DNA of 64,000 nucleotides from 66-474 sp036278635 (GTDB taxonomy: Bacteria > Pseudomonadota > Gammaproteobacteria > Xanthomonadales > Rhodanobacteraceae), in NCBI GenBank assembly GCA_036278635.1, contig DASUKQ010000165.1:6140-70139 (forward strand), given 5' to 3'. This document shows, one piece after another, positions 42,642 through 51,472 of the stretch (positions are counted from its first letter, which is position 1; each line of letters starts with the position of its first letter). The notes under the pieces are model-generated. The model saw only the letters and a list, made by a program, of their open reading frames with translations. It had not been told where the DNA came from and did no database searches. The translations under genes and the position numbers were made by a program.

Positions 42642-44243
42642 TCAGATTTGCTCGTAGGCGGGCAGGGTCAGGAAATCGGCCAGGGTCGACGCGCCGACCA
42701 GTTCGCCCAACAACACCGCGGCGGCGGCGGCGCGCTCCGCACCCGGCAGCGTGCTTTCGTGCAGCACGTGGACGGCCGTGGTCAACGCGCGCTTGAACCG
42801 TGTCGGCGTGATCGGAGCACCGTCGTCGAAGGCGAGCCCGCCGTCATGATGCAGCCAGCACCACAACTGGGTGCGCGCGATCTCGGCGGTTGCGGCGTCT
42901 TCCATCAGGTGGTGGATCGGCACGCAACCCATCCCCGACAACCACGCCGCGGTGTAGCGCAATGCGACTTCGACGTTGTTGTCGAAGCCCGCGTGGGTGA
43001 TGCTGCCGCCACACGGCGCGATCAACATGTCGCGGGTGACGTGCACGTCGGAGCGCTCGACGTGCAACTGGTTCGGGGTCGGCATGTGACGGTCGAAGAC
43101 CTCGCGCGCGACTGCGACCAGCGCCGGATGCGCGACCCAGGTGCCGTCGTGGCCGTCCTCCACTTCGCGCAGCTTGTCGGCGCGGACCTTGGCGAGGGCT
43201 GCCTCGTTGGCCGCCGCGTCGCCCTTGATCGGAACCTGCGCGGCCATGCCGCCCATCGCGAAGGCGCCCCGCCGGTGGCAGGTCTTGACCAGGTAGCGCG
43301 AATAATTGCGCAGGAACGGCACCGTCATCGTCACCTGGCCGCGCTCGGGCAACACGCGGTCGGGGTGCGCACGCAGGGTTTTCAGATACGAGAAGATGTA
43401 GTCCCAGCGTCCGCAGTTGAGTCCGACCGCGCGCCGCCGCAGCGCGTACAGGATCTCGTCCATCTGGAACGCCGCGGGCAGGGTTTCGATCAGGACCGTG
43501 GTCCTGAACGTGCCGCGCGCGAGCCCGAGTTCGCGCTCGACATGCGCCATCACGTCCTCCCACAGCGCGGCCTCTTCCATCGACTGCAGTTTCGGCAGGT
43601 AGAAGTACGGGCCGAGATCCTTCGCCGCCAGCGCCCGCGCGTTGTGGAACGCGAACAGGGCGAAGTCGAACAGCGCGCCGGACAGCGGCTCGCCATCCAC
43701 GCGAACGTGGTTTTCCGGAAGGTGCCAGCCGCGCGGGCGCACCATCAGCACCGCAATCCGAGGGTCGAGGCGGTACACGCGGCCGTCGTCGGCACGATGT
43801 TCGATGGTGCCGGCGACCGCGTCGCGCAGGTTGACCTGCCCGTCGAGCAGGTTGGTCCAGGTCGGGGTGGTGGAATCCTCGAAGTCGGCCATGAATACGT
43901 TGGCGCCGGAGTTCAGCGCGTTGATCACCATCTTGCGATCGACCGGCCCGGTGATCTCGACGCGGCGGTCGGCCAGCGCGGCCGGGATCGGCGCGACCGC
44001 CCATTCGGCCTGGCGGATCGCCCGGGTATCGGGGCGAAAATCGGGCAACCCGCCCTGGTCGTAGCGTGTTTGCAACCTGGCCCGTTCGGCCATCAGCGCC
44101 TGGCGCCGCGGTTCGAAGAGGCGGTGCAGGTCGACCAGCAGCGCCAGGACCCCGTCACCGAGCACCGCCTCGTGCTCCGCATGCGGCAGATCCCAAACCT
44201 CGATCTCCGTGTTTTCCTGCAAGGCTTCCATCGGTACGGCCAT
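42642..44243 (-). CDS. aceB: Malate synthase A
   Basis: A 533-residue enzyme condensing glyoxylate with acetyl-CoA to malate. It shows the catalytic Arg region VRPRGWHLPENHV, FMADFEDSTTPTW, LIETLPAAFQMDEILYALR, GLNCGRWDYIFS and the catalytic Asp region near GMGCVPIHHLMED, and ends LPAYEQI as in the family. It is the first gene of aceBA. A LysR-type regulator is divergent across a 131-base AT-rich gap, the likely control region. Confidence 0.97.
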   Translation of the reverse strand: MAVPMEALQENTEIEVWDLPHAEHEAVLGDGVLALLVDLHRLFEPRRQALMAERARLQTRYDQGGLPDFRPDTRAIRQAEWAVAPIPAALADRRVEITGPVDRKMVINALNSGANVFMADFEDSTTPTWTNLLDGQVNLRDAVAGTIEHRADDGRVYRLDPRIAVLMVRPRGWHLPENHVRVDGEPLSGALFDFALFAFHNARALAAKDLGPYFYLPKLQSMEEAALWEDVMAHVERELGLARGTFRTTVLIETLPAAFQMDEILYALRRRAVGLNCGRWDYIFSYLKTLRAHPDRVLPERGQVTMTVPFLRNYSRYLVKTCHRRGAFAMGGMAAQVPIKGDAAANEAALAKVRADKLREVEDGHDGTWVAHPALVAVAREVFDRHMPTPNQLHVERSDVHVTRDMLIAPCGGSITHAGFDNNVEVALRYTAAWLSGMGCVPIHHLMEDAATAEIARTQLWCWLHHDGGLAFDDGAPITPTRFKRALTTAVHVLHESTLPGAERAAAAAVLLGELVGASTLADFLTLPAYEQI

Positions 44244-44295
44244 GGTGCGCTCCCGTGCGGTTGTCGAAAATCGAAGCTAGACGGGAGCCGTGCAT

Positions 44296-44339
44296 TTGAC
44301 AAAGCAAAGCTTTCAATCTATATAGTTGACAATGTCAAC
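44296..44339 (+). promoter_or_regulatory. lysR promoter and aceBA/lysR operator
   Basis: TTGACA (44296-44301) and TATATA (44319-44324) with a 17-base spacer form a near-consensus sigma70 promoter reading toward the LysR gene. The perfect palindrome GTTGAC-AAT-GTCAAC (44325-44339) covers the expected start site, which fits autoregulation. In the opposite direction TATATA can serve as -10 but only GAATAG is available as -35, which fits an activator-dependent aceBA promoter. Confidence 0.65.
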
Positions 44340-44374
44340 GTCTATTCCAAACTATTGAATCCACGCGTGCAATC

Positions 44375-45400
44375 ATGGCTGAACGCCCCGTAAAAACCAC
44401 TCGAAAGGGACCCGGCAAGCACGGCAGGCGCGGTGCAGACCAGTCGGGGAACCGGGCGCGCTTCTACTACAAGGGCAATCGCTACAAGCAACTGCGCGCC
44501 TTCGTCGCGATCGCCAAGCTCGGCACCCTCGCCCGCGCGGCGGAATCGCTGTTCCTGTCGGCCCCGTCGATCAGCCTGCAATTGCAGGCCCTGGAGCGCG
44601 AGCTGGGCACGCTGCTGGTCGAACGCGGCCGGCGCCGCGTCACCCTGACGCGTGCCGGGCAGGCGCTGTTCGAACAGGCCCGGCCCCTGGTGGAGGGCCT
44701 GGATGCCCTGGACGCGCAATTCCACGGCGCGCTGGCGGGACTCGGCGCCGGCGAACTCACCATCGCGGCCGGATCGTCCACGATCCAGTACCTGCTGCCG
44801 CCGCTGGTTGCGGGTTACCGCGAGAAATTTCCCGGCGTGCGCCTGCAGCTGGCCAACGTGACCGGCAAGGACGGCCTCGCCCTGTTGCGTTCCAACGCGG
44901 CGGACTTCGCGGTGGGCTCCATGCTGGATGTGCCGCACGACATCAGCTATCAGCCGTTCCGGCGCTACGATCCGATGTTGATCGTGCCGATCGGGCATCC
45001 GTTGGCCGACAAGCCCGACCTTCAGCTCGCGGACCTGTCGCCGCACGGCCTGATCCTCCCGCCGCATCGCCTGACGACCTACCGACTCGTCGATCTCGTC
45101 TTCCAGCAACGCAAGGTGCCCTACACCGTCGCGATCGAAGTCGGCGGCTGGGAAGTCATCAAGCAATATGTCGCGATGGGGCTCGGCATTTCCATCGTCA
45201 CCGGCATCTGCCTGACCGACGCCGACAACCAGCGCCTGGTCGCACGCAACATGCGCGCGTGGTTCCCGCAGCGCAGCTACGGCGTGGTGATGCGCAAGGG
45301 CACGTACCTGTCGCCCGAGGCGCGCGGTTTCATCGACCAGATCAAGCCGGGCCTGCTCACCCACCGCGAACATGACGAGACGGGGGATTCGGAGCGTTGA
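44375..45400 (+). CDS. LysR-family transcriptional regulator (CysB/Cbl-like)
   Basis: A 341-residue regulator with an extra basic N-terminus of about 30 residues, then a winged helix-turn-helix (LRAFVAIAKLGTLARAAESL, SAPSISLQLQALERELG). A periplasmic-binding-like effector domain follows (LTIAAGSSTIQYLLPPLVAG, GWEVIKQYVAMGLGISIVTG). It is divergent from aceBA, so it is the obvious candidate regulator of the glyoxylate shunt, responding to a metabolite that I cannot infer. The long basic N-terminal extension is unusual for LysR proteins. Confidence 0.88.
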   Translation: MAERPVKTTRKGPGKHGRRGADQSGNRARFYYKGNRYKQLRAFVAIAKLGTLARAAESLFLSAPSISLQLQALERELGTLLVERGRRRVTLTRAGQALFEQARPLVEGLDALDAQFHGALAGLGAGELTIAAGSSTIQYLLPPLVAGYREKFPGVRLQLANVTGKDGLALLRSNAADFAVGSMLDVPHDISYQPFRRYDPMLIVPIGHPLADKPDLQLADLSPHGLILPPHRLTTYRLVDLVFQQRKVPYTVAIEVGGWEVIKQYVAMGLGISIVTGICLTDADNQRLVARNMRAWFPQRSYGVVMRKGTYLSPEARGFIDQIKPGLLTHREHDETGDSER

Positions 45401-45468
45401 CGCACGGGTGGCGGCCCATGGCATGCATCCTGCTTGTCGATTGTCGCCATCATCAGGGGAGAACGGGC

Positions 45469-46038
45469 ATGAAGCCACGCTGGTTGCTGCTGGTGCTGCT
45501 CGCGGCGCTGAGCTGCGGGTGCGTCACCCACATCCGTCCAACCGTCAATTACAACCCGCCACCGAGCGAACCGCTGTCGCATTTCCAGCACTTCATGCTG
45601 GCGCCGCTGAAGGTCTCGGGCGGGGCAGCGCATGAAGAGGCCGCGGTCAACAAGATTTCGCTCTACATGCGGCAACGCGTAGGCGGGACGCTCATGAGTT
45701 GGGAAAACCGCAACCAGAGCGGGCGCGTGCTCGAGGTCAAGCCTTGCATCGACCAGCTGAAGTTCGTGGGCGGTGGCACACGCTTTTTTGCCGGCGCGCT
45801 TGCTGGCAGTTCCGCCGTGCTGATGCACGTTGCACTGGTCGACGCGCAAACCGGACGCATGATCGCGAATCCAGAGTTCTACCAGCGCGCCGCTGCCTAC
45901 GGCGGCGCCTGGAGCTTCGGTGGCACCGACAACGGCATGCTGGCCCGCATCGCGACCGTCGTGCAGCAATACCTGGACCGCAACTACCTGCGGGCGGTGG
46001 GTGGTCCGACCGGGCTCGACGGAACGGAGCAGGACTGA
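45469..46038 (+). CDS. Outer-membrane-type lipoprotein, DUF4410-like
   Basis: A 189-residue lipoprotein from the ATG at 45469 with AGGGGAGAA upstream. The signal peptide is MKPRWLLLVLLAALSCGC, with lipidation at the first or second Cys. The mature part contains VLEVKPCIDQLKFVGGGTRF and MHVALVDAQTGRMIANPEFY, a pattern I associate with DUF4410-type lipoproteins; this assignment is from memory and tentative. It follows the LysR gene by 68 bases on the same strand but has no evident link to it. Confidence 0.75.
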   Translation: MKPRWLLLVLLAALSCGCVTHIRPTVNYNPPPSEPLSHFQHFMLAPLKVSGGAAHEEAAVNKISLYMRQRVGGTLMSWENRNQSGRVLEVKPCIDQLKFVGGGTRFFAGALAGSSAVLMHVALVDAQTGRMIANPEFYQRAAAYGGAWSFGGTDNGMLARIATVVQQYLDRNYLRAVGGPTGLDGTEQD

Positions 46039-46070
46039 CGCGCCGGGCGGAGACGCGATCCAGTCTTCCG

Positions 46071-46667
46071 CTACACCCCGCGGTGCTTGCCCCGATAGGG
46101 CGCGTAGAACGCGCGCAGCGCGGCGATGTCGGCATCCTTGTCGTCGCCGGGGTGGAACAACGGGCCCAGGCCGATCACCTTGCGCGGGTAATCGAAATAG
46201 CCCGGCAGGATAGGCACGCCGGCCTGGCGCGCGATGTGCCAGAAGCCGCTCTTCCACTTCGTGACCGGTTTGCGGGTGCCTTCCGGTTCGATACCGAGCC
46301 ACAGTCGCTCGCGCGCGCGGAAGCGTTCGACCATCTGCTCGACCACATCGTGCGCGGCGCGGCGTTCGATCGGCAGACCGCCAAGGCGGCGCAAGGCGCC
46401 TCCCAGTGGCCAGCGGAACAACTCGCGCTTGGCCATGAAGGAAATGTCCGCGCCCAGCGCGACCTTGAACAGCAGGCCCCAGATGCCGTCCCACCACGAC
46501 GAGTGCGGCGCAACGATCAGAACCAGTTTCGGGACGGCGGGCAATTCGCCTTCCAGGCGCCAGCCGCTCGCGCGCACCCACGCACGAAAAACATGCCGCC
46601 ATGCGCGGTCGGGGTGCTGCGGCATGGCCGCGGGCAGCCGCGGCGGGAGCGACGACGCACCTGCCAT
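46071..46667 (-). CDS. 1-acyl-sn-glycerol-3-phosphate acyltransferase-like protein
   Basis: A 198-residue PlsC-family acyltransferase. It shows the HX4D motif in APHSSWWDG, the acceptor-binding Arg/Gly segment and the EPEGTR motif. It is short and without an N-terminal transmembrane helix. The ATG at 46667 overlaps the arfB stop by one base (TGATG), so the two are translationally coupled. It probably acylates a lysophospholipid or a related acceptor; homologues of this size are common but poorly characterised. Confidence 0.85.
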   Translation of the reverse strand: MAGASSLPPRLPAAMPQHPDRAWRHVFRAWVRASGWRLEGELPAVPKLVLIVAPHSSWWDGIWGLLFKVALGADISFMAKRELFRWPLGGALRRLGGLPIERRAAHDVVEQMVERFRARERLWLGIEPEGTRKPVTKWKSGFWHIARQAGVPILPGYFDYPRKVIGLGPLFHPGDDKDADIAALRAFYAPYRGKHRGV

Positions 46668-47086
46668 CAATCGTCCCCGCCCGGGCGTGCGCGATCGCGT
46701 TTCACCGCCCCGCGCCGCTTCTTGCCCACCAGGCGTCGCTCCTTCGACGCGCGCGTCGGTCGGGTGGCGACACGTTTCTTCGGCGGCGCCAGGGCGGCCT
46801 GCAACAACTCGACGAGGCGTTCGCGCGCGTCCGCACGATTCCGCGACTGGTCGCGGAAACGCCGCGCCTGGATCACCAGTACCCCATCGTCGGTGAGCCG
46901 GCGGTCGTGGCGCGCCAGCACACGCGTCCGCACCACGTCCGGCAGCGAAGGTGAACGCGCGACATCAAATCGCAATTCCACCGCGCTTTCGGTGCGATTG
47001 ACGTGTTGGCCGCCGGGGCCGTCCGCGCGCAGGAATCGCTCGGTCAATTCCGATTCGGGAATGTCGATGGAAGCGGAAATGCGCAT
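46667..47086 (-). CDS. arfB: Alternative ribosome-rescue factor / peptidyl-tRNA hydrolase ArfB
   Basis: A 139-residue protein of the YaeJ/ICT1 family. The catalytic GGQ is in RADGPGGQHVNRTESAVEL. The Arg/Lys-rich C-terminal tail (KKRVATRPTRASKERR, VGKKRRGAVKRDRAR) inserts into the mRNA channel of stalled ribosomes. It hydrolyses peptidyl-tRNA on non-stop ribosomes, complementing tmRNA. It is upstream of and coupled to the acyltransferase gene. A composite palindromic element lies 22 bases before its start. Confidence 0.93.
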   Translation of the reverse strand: MRISASIDIPESELTERFLRADGPGGQHVNRTESAVELRFDVARSPSLPDVVRTRVLARHDRRLTDDGVLVIQARRFRDQSRNRADARERLVELLQAALAPPKKRVATRPTRASKERRLVGKKRRGAVKRDRARPGGDD

Positions 47087-47108
47087 CCGGCAAGGTTACG
47101 CGATAAAT

Positions 47109-47228
47109 GTGCGATCGTCCGTGATCGCCGCACCACGGCCGCGCGAGCGGGCTGCAGGGTTCACGGTATACGCAGGCGAGAACGACCCTCGAAGCCACCG
47201 TGGTCCGACTTCCACGACAGCCGCTTCG
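47109..47228 (+). repeat. Composite two-hairpin element, copy C
   Basis: GTGCGATCGTCCGTGATCGC at the left and TCCACGACAGCCGCTTCG at the right. The internal second hairpin is diverged. It lies between the start of arfB and the stop of the next minus-strand gene. Confidence 0.65.
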
Positions 47229-47235
47229 CAAGACG

Positions 47236-47994
47236 TCATGCGGCGGGCCAGACGATCTCCAGATGCGTGTTGTTGAACGCCGGATCGTCCAGTGATCCTC
47301 CCCGCGTCAACCGCAAGCCGTCCGGCAGCCCATCGACATCCACTTTCGAGCCGTCGCCGAAACGCATTCCGCGCGCCTGCAGCTCGACCAGTCTTGCAGC
47401 CACGGCGCCGGCGCGCTGCATATCATCCTGCGGAACTTGCCGCACGCTGACATCGAGCCGCGCGAACTTGCGCATCCCCCGGGTCTTGATCCACGCGTGG
47501 TCCTTGTCGTCATCCTGGCGCAGGATCGCCACGTGGTTGCGCGGCACGGAGCATTCCGCGCCGCCATAACGCGCGCGCCAGTCGGCCGCGGAAAAGATTT
47601 CCAGGATCTGCGGATCGACGACCGCGACGCCACCCGCATCCAGCAGCGCCCCCACCACGCCCAGCGTGTCGCGCAGGTACGCGAGCGAATCCGCGTCCGG
47701 CAACTCGCCGCGCAGCATCAGGCATCCCGATGCCTTGCGCGCGGCCTCGAAAGCCGCGGGATTGCCGTCGCGCAGGATGTCGCCCAGGGCGCCGCGCAAG
47801 GGATGGCCATCCCAATGGGCAAGTGTCGCCTTCGGGATGCGTCGCATCTCCACCCCTCGCGGCAGGCCTGTGCTGCCGTGCGCCGACAGGTTCAGCTCGA
47901 GCTGTTCGGCGAAGTCCCCGAACACGAAGTACAGCAGCATCGCCTGCGCCTCGTCCCGCGACCAGTGCGGGCGCGTCCAGTCGGTTTCGGTCAT
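47236..47994 (-). CDS. Conserved hypothetical protein
   Basis: A 252-residue soluble protein from the ATG at 47994 (MTETDWTRPHWSRDEAQAML). Central sequence GCLMLRGELPDADSLAYLRD and AGGVAVVDPQILEIFSAADW suggests an alpha/beta fold of the kind seen in DUF4261-like proteins, but I would not assign it. A patch DDDKDHAWIKTRGMRKFARL is strongly charged. No signal peptide. It is monocistronic and divergent from rep across 257 bases that contain several hairpins. Confidence 0.65.
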   Translation of the reverse strand: MTETDWTRPHWSRDEAQAMLLYFVFGDFAEQLELNLSAHGSTGLPRGVEMRRIPKATLAHWDGHPLRGALGDILRDGNPAAFEAARKASGCLMLRGELPDADSLAYLRDTLGVVGALLDAGGVAVVDPQILEIFSAADWRARYGGAECSVPRNHVAILRQDDDKDHAWIKTRGMRKFARLDVSVRQVPQDDMQRAGAVAARLVELQARGMRFGDGSKVDVDGLPDGLRLTRGGSLDDPAFNNTHLEIVWPAA

Positions 47995-48198
47995 GGAGAA
48001 GATTCCTCGGCGCGGTCGGAGTTGCAGCAGCATCCGCTGCACGCGACACGGTAACATCGTCGATCCGACAGGGTGCCGGGAACACCTTGTCAACACTGGC
48101 CTTGTCGGTGCCGGCCATGGATGGCCAGCCGCGGATCAAACACTCCGGGTGTTCGATCCGGCGAAGCCGGGTCGGGCATGTACCGGACCCGGCGTGTG

Positions 48199-48225
48199 GG
48201 AAAAGTGCAGGAAAGCACTTTTTCC
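48199..48225 (+). terminator. Terminator-like hairpin in the rep leader
   Basis: GGAAAAGTGC (48199-48208), loop AGGAAA, GCACTTTTTCC (48215-48225). The stem is AT-rich at its base with a run of five T inside the 3' arm. It lies 27 bases before the rep ATG, downstream of two GC-rich hairpins (GGCCATGGATGGCC at 48113-48126; CCGGCGAAGCCGG near 48158). It could be an attenuator or simply structural. Confidence 0.4.
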
Positions 48226-48251
48226 AGAATCAACCAACTCCGGATTGCATC

Positions 48252-50228
48252 ATGCTCAATCCCCAACAACGCGTCGCCGTGGAATACACCGACGGCCCCC
48301 TGCTGGTGCTGGCCGGCGCGGGATCGGGCAAGACGCGCGTGATCAGCGAGAAGATCGCGCATCTCGTGGCACGCGGAGAGGTCGCACCCTCGAAAATTGC
48401 GGCGATCACGTTCACCAACAAGGCTGCGCGCGAAATGCGCGAACGGGTCACGCGGCGCGTGAAGGGCGACGCCGCGGACGCGTTGTCGGTCTGCACGTTC
48501 CATGCGCTGGGCCTGAAATTCCTCCAGATCGAACACGCGCGCGCCGGACTGCGCCGCGGCTTTTCGGTGCTGGATGCCGACGACAGCGCGGGGCTGGTGA
48601 AGGAACTGGCGGGCGCGTCGGTGAAATCCGACAAGCTGTTCCAGTTGCGTTCGTTGCTGTCGCGCCTGAAAGGCGACGGCCTGACGCCCGACGCCGCCAT
48701 CGAGGCCGCGCGCGCGCCGCGCGAACTGGAAGCCGCGCAGTTGTATGCCGCCTACCAGAAGCGCCTCGCGGCGTTCAACGCGGTGGATTTCGACGACCTG
48801 ATCCGGCTGCCCGTCGCGGTGCTGCAACGCGACGAGGAGACGCGACTCGCGTGGCGCGAACGCATCCGCTACCTGTTGGTCGATGAATGCCAGGATACCA
48901 ACGTCGCGCAATACGAAATGCTGAAGCTGCTGGCGGGCGAACGCGGCGCGTTCACGTGCGTGGGCGACGACGACCAGTCCATTTATGCGTGGCGTGGCGC
49001 CGATCCCGGCAACCTCGACAAGCTCGCGCGGGATTATCCGAAGCTGCGCGTGGTCAAGCTGGAGCAGAATTACCGCTGTGCCCAGCGCGTGTTGCGTGCC
49101 GCGAACGCATTGATTGCCCACAACCCGCACGCGCACCCGAAAAAGCTGTGGAGCGCCCATGGCGACGGCGAGCGAATCCGGGTGCTGGAGTGCCGCGACA
49201 CCGACCACGAAGCCGAACGGGTCGCCTCGCAACTCCTGTACCTGCGCGAGATGCACAGGCTGGCCTGGTCCGACTGCGCGGTGCTGTATCGCGGCAACCA
49301 CCAGGCGCGGCCGCTTGAAAAGGCGCTGCGGCTTGCGCGCGTACCGTACCACCTGACTGGTGCGCTGTCGTTCCTGGACCGCGCGGAAGTCAAGGACGTC
49401 CTGGGATACCTTCGCCTCGTCGCCAATCCCGACGACGATGCGGCGTTCCTGCGGGTGGTCAATGTGCCGCGCCGCGAGATCGGTGCGACCACCCTGGAAA
49501 AGCTGGGCGAACTTGCGCAATCGAAACGTCTTTCGCTGTTGCGCGCGGCGCACAGCCACGCGGTCCTGCAGCAACTTTCCTCGCGTCCCGCCGCGGCGCT
49601 CGCCGGTTTCGTCGATCTCATCCAGGCCTTGGCGCACGACTCGAAAGCACTCGGGGCGGCCGATCTCGTCGAAACCATCCTCAAGCGCACCCGTTACGTC
49701 GAGCACCTCGCACATACGGCAAAGGATCGTGCGTTGCAGGAACGCAGGCTCGGCAACGTGCACGAACTCACGGACTGGTTCCGCGCGATGGACGGCGGCA
49801 GGATCCGCGTGGGCGACCTCGCCGCGCAGCTCGCGTCGCTCGGCCATGTCGACAGGGACGATGGCGGCGATGCGGTGCGATTGATGACCCTGCACTCGGC
49901 GAAAGGGCTCGAATTCCGGTCGGTGCACATCGTAGGCTGCGAGGACGGCACCCTGCCGCACGATGGCGCCATCGACGAAGGGCGGCTCGAAGAGGAACGG
50001 CGCCTGCTGTACGTCGGCATCACCCGCGCCAGGGAACTGCTGCATCTGAGTTTCAGCGTGCAGGGACGCCGCTACGGACAAACATTCAAGCGCAAGCCCA
50101 GCCGGTTTCTCGATGAACTGCCTGCCTCAGAGCTGCACCGCGACGGCGACGATCCGGAAGCCGAGGCCGAAGCGCGCCGCGATGTCGCGGCCACGCAACT
50201 TGCCAAGATCGCGGCGATGCTGGGGTGA
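48252..50228 (+). CDS. rep: ATP-dependent DNA helicase Rep
   Basis: A 658-residue UvrD/Rep-family superfamily 1A 3'-5' helicase. It shows Q motif LNPQQRVAVEY, Walker A AGAGSGKTRV, AITFTNKAAREMRERV, Walker B LLVDECQDTN, GDDDQSIYAWRGA, LEQNYRC, LMTLHSAKGLEF and VGITRARE. Its length and the LNPQQ start match Rep rather than UvrD (about 720 residues). It removes protein roadblocks ahead of replication forks. The ATG at 48252 was chosen at the family start. Confidence 0.94.
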   Translation: MLNPQQRVAVEYTDGPLLVLAGAGSGKTRVISEKIAHLVARGEVAPSKIAAITFTNKAAREMRERVTRRVKGDAADALSVCTFHALGLKFLQIEHARAGLRRGFSVLDADDSAGLVKELAGASVKSDKLFQLRSLLSRLKGDGLTPDAAIEAARAPRELEAAQLYAAYQKRLAAFNAVDFDDLIRLPVAVLQRDEETRLAWRERIRYLLVDECQDTNVAQYEMLKLLAGERGAFTCVGDDDQSIYAWRGADPGNLDKLARDYPKLRVVKLEQNYRCAQRVLRAANALIAHNPHAHPKKLWSAHGDGERIRVLECRDTDHEAERVASQLLYLREMHRLAWSDCAVLYRGNHQARPLEKALRLARVPYHLTGALSFLDRAEVKDVLGYLRLVANPDDDAAFLRVVNVPRREIGATTLEKLGELAQSKRLSLLRAAHSHAVLQQLSSRPAAALAGFVDLIQALAHDSKALGAADLVETILKRTRYVEHLAHTAKDRALQERRLGNVHELTDWFRAMDGGRIRVGDLAAQLASLGHVDRDDGGDAVRLMTLHSAKGLEFRSVHIVGCEDGTLPHDGAIDEGRLEEERRLLYVGITRARELLHLSFSVQGRRYGQTFKRKPSRFLDELPASELHRDGDDPEAEAEARRDVAATQLAKIAAMLG

Positions 50229-50231
50229 TTT

Positions 50232-50352
50232 TCTTCCCCCTTCCAAGGGAAGGGAGATCGCGGGGGATGTGCCTTTTGCTTCGCGCAAGGTCCCGGCACG
50301 CCGTACGCCGGCATCCCCCGCGCGCGTCGCGCGCCCCTTCGTTCCGAAGGGG
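50232..50352. repeat. CCCCCTTCC hairpin pair upstream of the lauroyl acyltransferase
   Basis: CTTCCCCCTTCCAAGGGAAG (50232-50251) followed by GGGGGATGTGCC, then CCCCTTCG-TT-CCGAAGGGG at 50334-50352. The same CCCCCTTCC...GGGGGATGTGC arrangement occurs at 18251-18300. It fills the 153-base gap between rep and the next gene. Confidence 0.6.
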
Positions 50353-50381
50353 TGAATCTGCAATTGCTATCATCGCCCGCC

Positions 50382-51341
50382 ATGCCTGCATTGCCGCCAT
50401 TCCCGCGCAAACTGCTCGCGCCGCGCCATTGGCCGGCATGGGTCGGCATCGGTTTCATCCGGCTGCTGGTGCGGTTGCCGACGCACTGGATCCTTGCACT
50501 GGGCGCCGCGTTCAGTGCGACGATCTCGCCACTGATCCGCGACCGGCGCCACGTGATCGCGCGCAACTTGGAGCTGTGTTTTCCCGAACTCGATCCGCCA
50601 CAACGCGATTTGTTGCGTCGCGAGGCGACCCGCGAGATGGGACGGATGCTGGGTGAGTTCGCGCTGGGCTGGTTCGCATCCGATGCCAGGCTCGCCCGCC
50701 TCGACGTTGCGGTCGAAGGACTGGAACACCTCGAGGCCGCGCACGCCGAAGGACGCGGGGTGTTGCTGGTCGGCGGGCATTTCTCGCACCTTGAATTGTG
50801 CGCGCGCCTGATTTCCCGGCGGATCCGCATCGCGGGGATGTACCGGCGCATGGATTCGGATGTATTCGAGTACACGGTGCTGCGCGCACGGCTGCGTTAT
50901 GCCGAAACGATGTTCGACAAGGACCAGTTGCGCGCGACCGTGAAATACCTCAAGCGCGGCGGCGCCATCTGGTACGCCCCCGATCAGGACATGCGCGGCA
51001 AGGACACCGTATTCGCGCCGTTTTTCGGCATCCCGGCGTCCACGATCACCGCGACGCACCATCTGGCGCGGCTGTCGGGCGCCGCAGTGATGCCGTTCTT
51101 CCACCGACGCACCCCCGAAGGCGGCTACGCCCTGCGGCTGGAAGCGCCGCTCGCGGATTTTCCCACCGACGATGTCGTCGCCGACACCGCCCGCGTCAAC
51201 GCCGCGATCGAACGCATGGTGCGCGAAGCCCCTGCGCAGTACCTGTGGGCGCACAAGCGGTTCAAGACCAGGCCGCCGGGGATGCCGCCGGTGTATGGCC
51301 GGGACTCGGTACCCGGGACCCGGGACCCGGGGAAGAGCTGA
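50382..51341 (+). CDS. LpxL/HtrB-family lipid A acyltransferase
   Basis: A 319-residue inner-membrane enzyme adding a secondary acyl chain to lipid A. An N-terminal hydrophobic segment (IGFIRLLVRLPTHWILALG) is followed by the HX4E motif in GGHFSHLELCARL, then AGMYRRMD and WYAPDQDMRGKDTVFAPFFG. The ATG at 50382 (MPALPPFPRKLLAPRHW) is the family start. The C-terminus is odd: after the normal end PPVYG, the residues RDSVPGTRDPGKS are encoded by a GGGACC repeat. It is convergent with an LPS-core glycosyltransferase. Confidence 0.9.
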   Translation: MPALPPFPRKLLAPRHWPAWVGIGFIRLLVRLPTHWILALGAAFSATISPLIRDRRHVIARNLELCFPELDPPQRDLLRREATREMGRMLGEFALGWFASDARLARLDVAVEGLEHLEAAHAEGRGVLLVGGHFSHLELCARLISRRIRIAGMYRRMDSDVFEYTVLRARLRYAETMFDKDQLRATVKYLKRGGAIWYAPDQDMRGKDTVFAPFFGIPASTITATHHLARLSGAAVMPFFHRRTPEGGYALRLEAPLADFPTDDVVADTARVNAAIERMVREAPAQYLWAHKRFKTRPPGMPPVYGRDSVPGTRDPGKS

Positions 51342-51472
51342 AAAAGCGGCGCCAAGCGAATCCGGGATTCTTGGCGTGACGCGGGCAAGACGCTGGTCGG
51401 CGCGCCCGATACGTTGCTTACGCGTGGCCGCTTTTCCGGGTCCCCGGTCCCGGGTCCCGGGTCCCGGCCCTA
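51302..51472. repeat. Inverted pair of GGGACC repeats between convergent genes
   Basis: GGGACTCGGTACCCGGGACC (51302-51321, continuing to 51335) is opposed by its inverted version at about 51434-51472, with about 100 bases between. The left arm codes the C-terminus of the lipid A acyltransferase and the right arm codes that of the GT2 protein. It is the same layout as the hslV-hslU pair. Confidence 0.8.

Noticed and set aside
48090..50081. 663-codon minus-strand open frame opposite rep
   Set aside because: It mirrors a certain helicase gene and has no start context or motifs.
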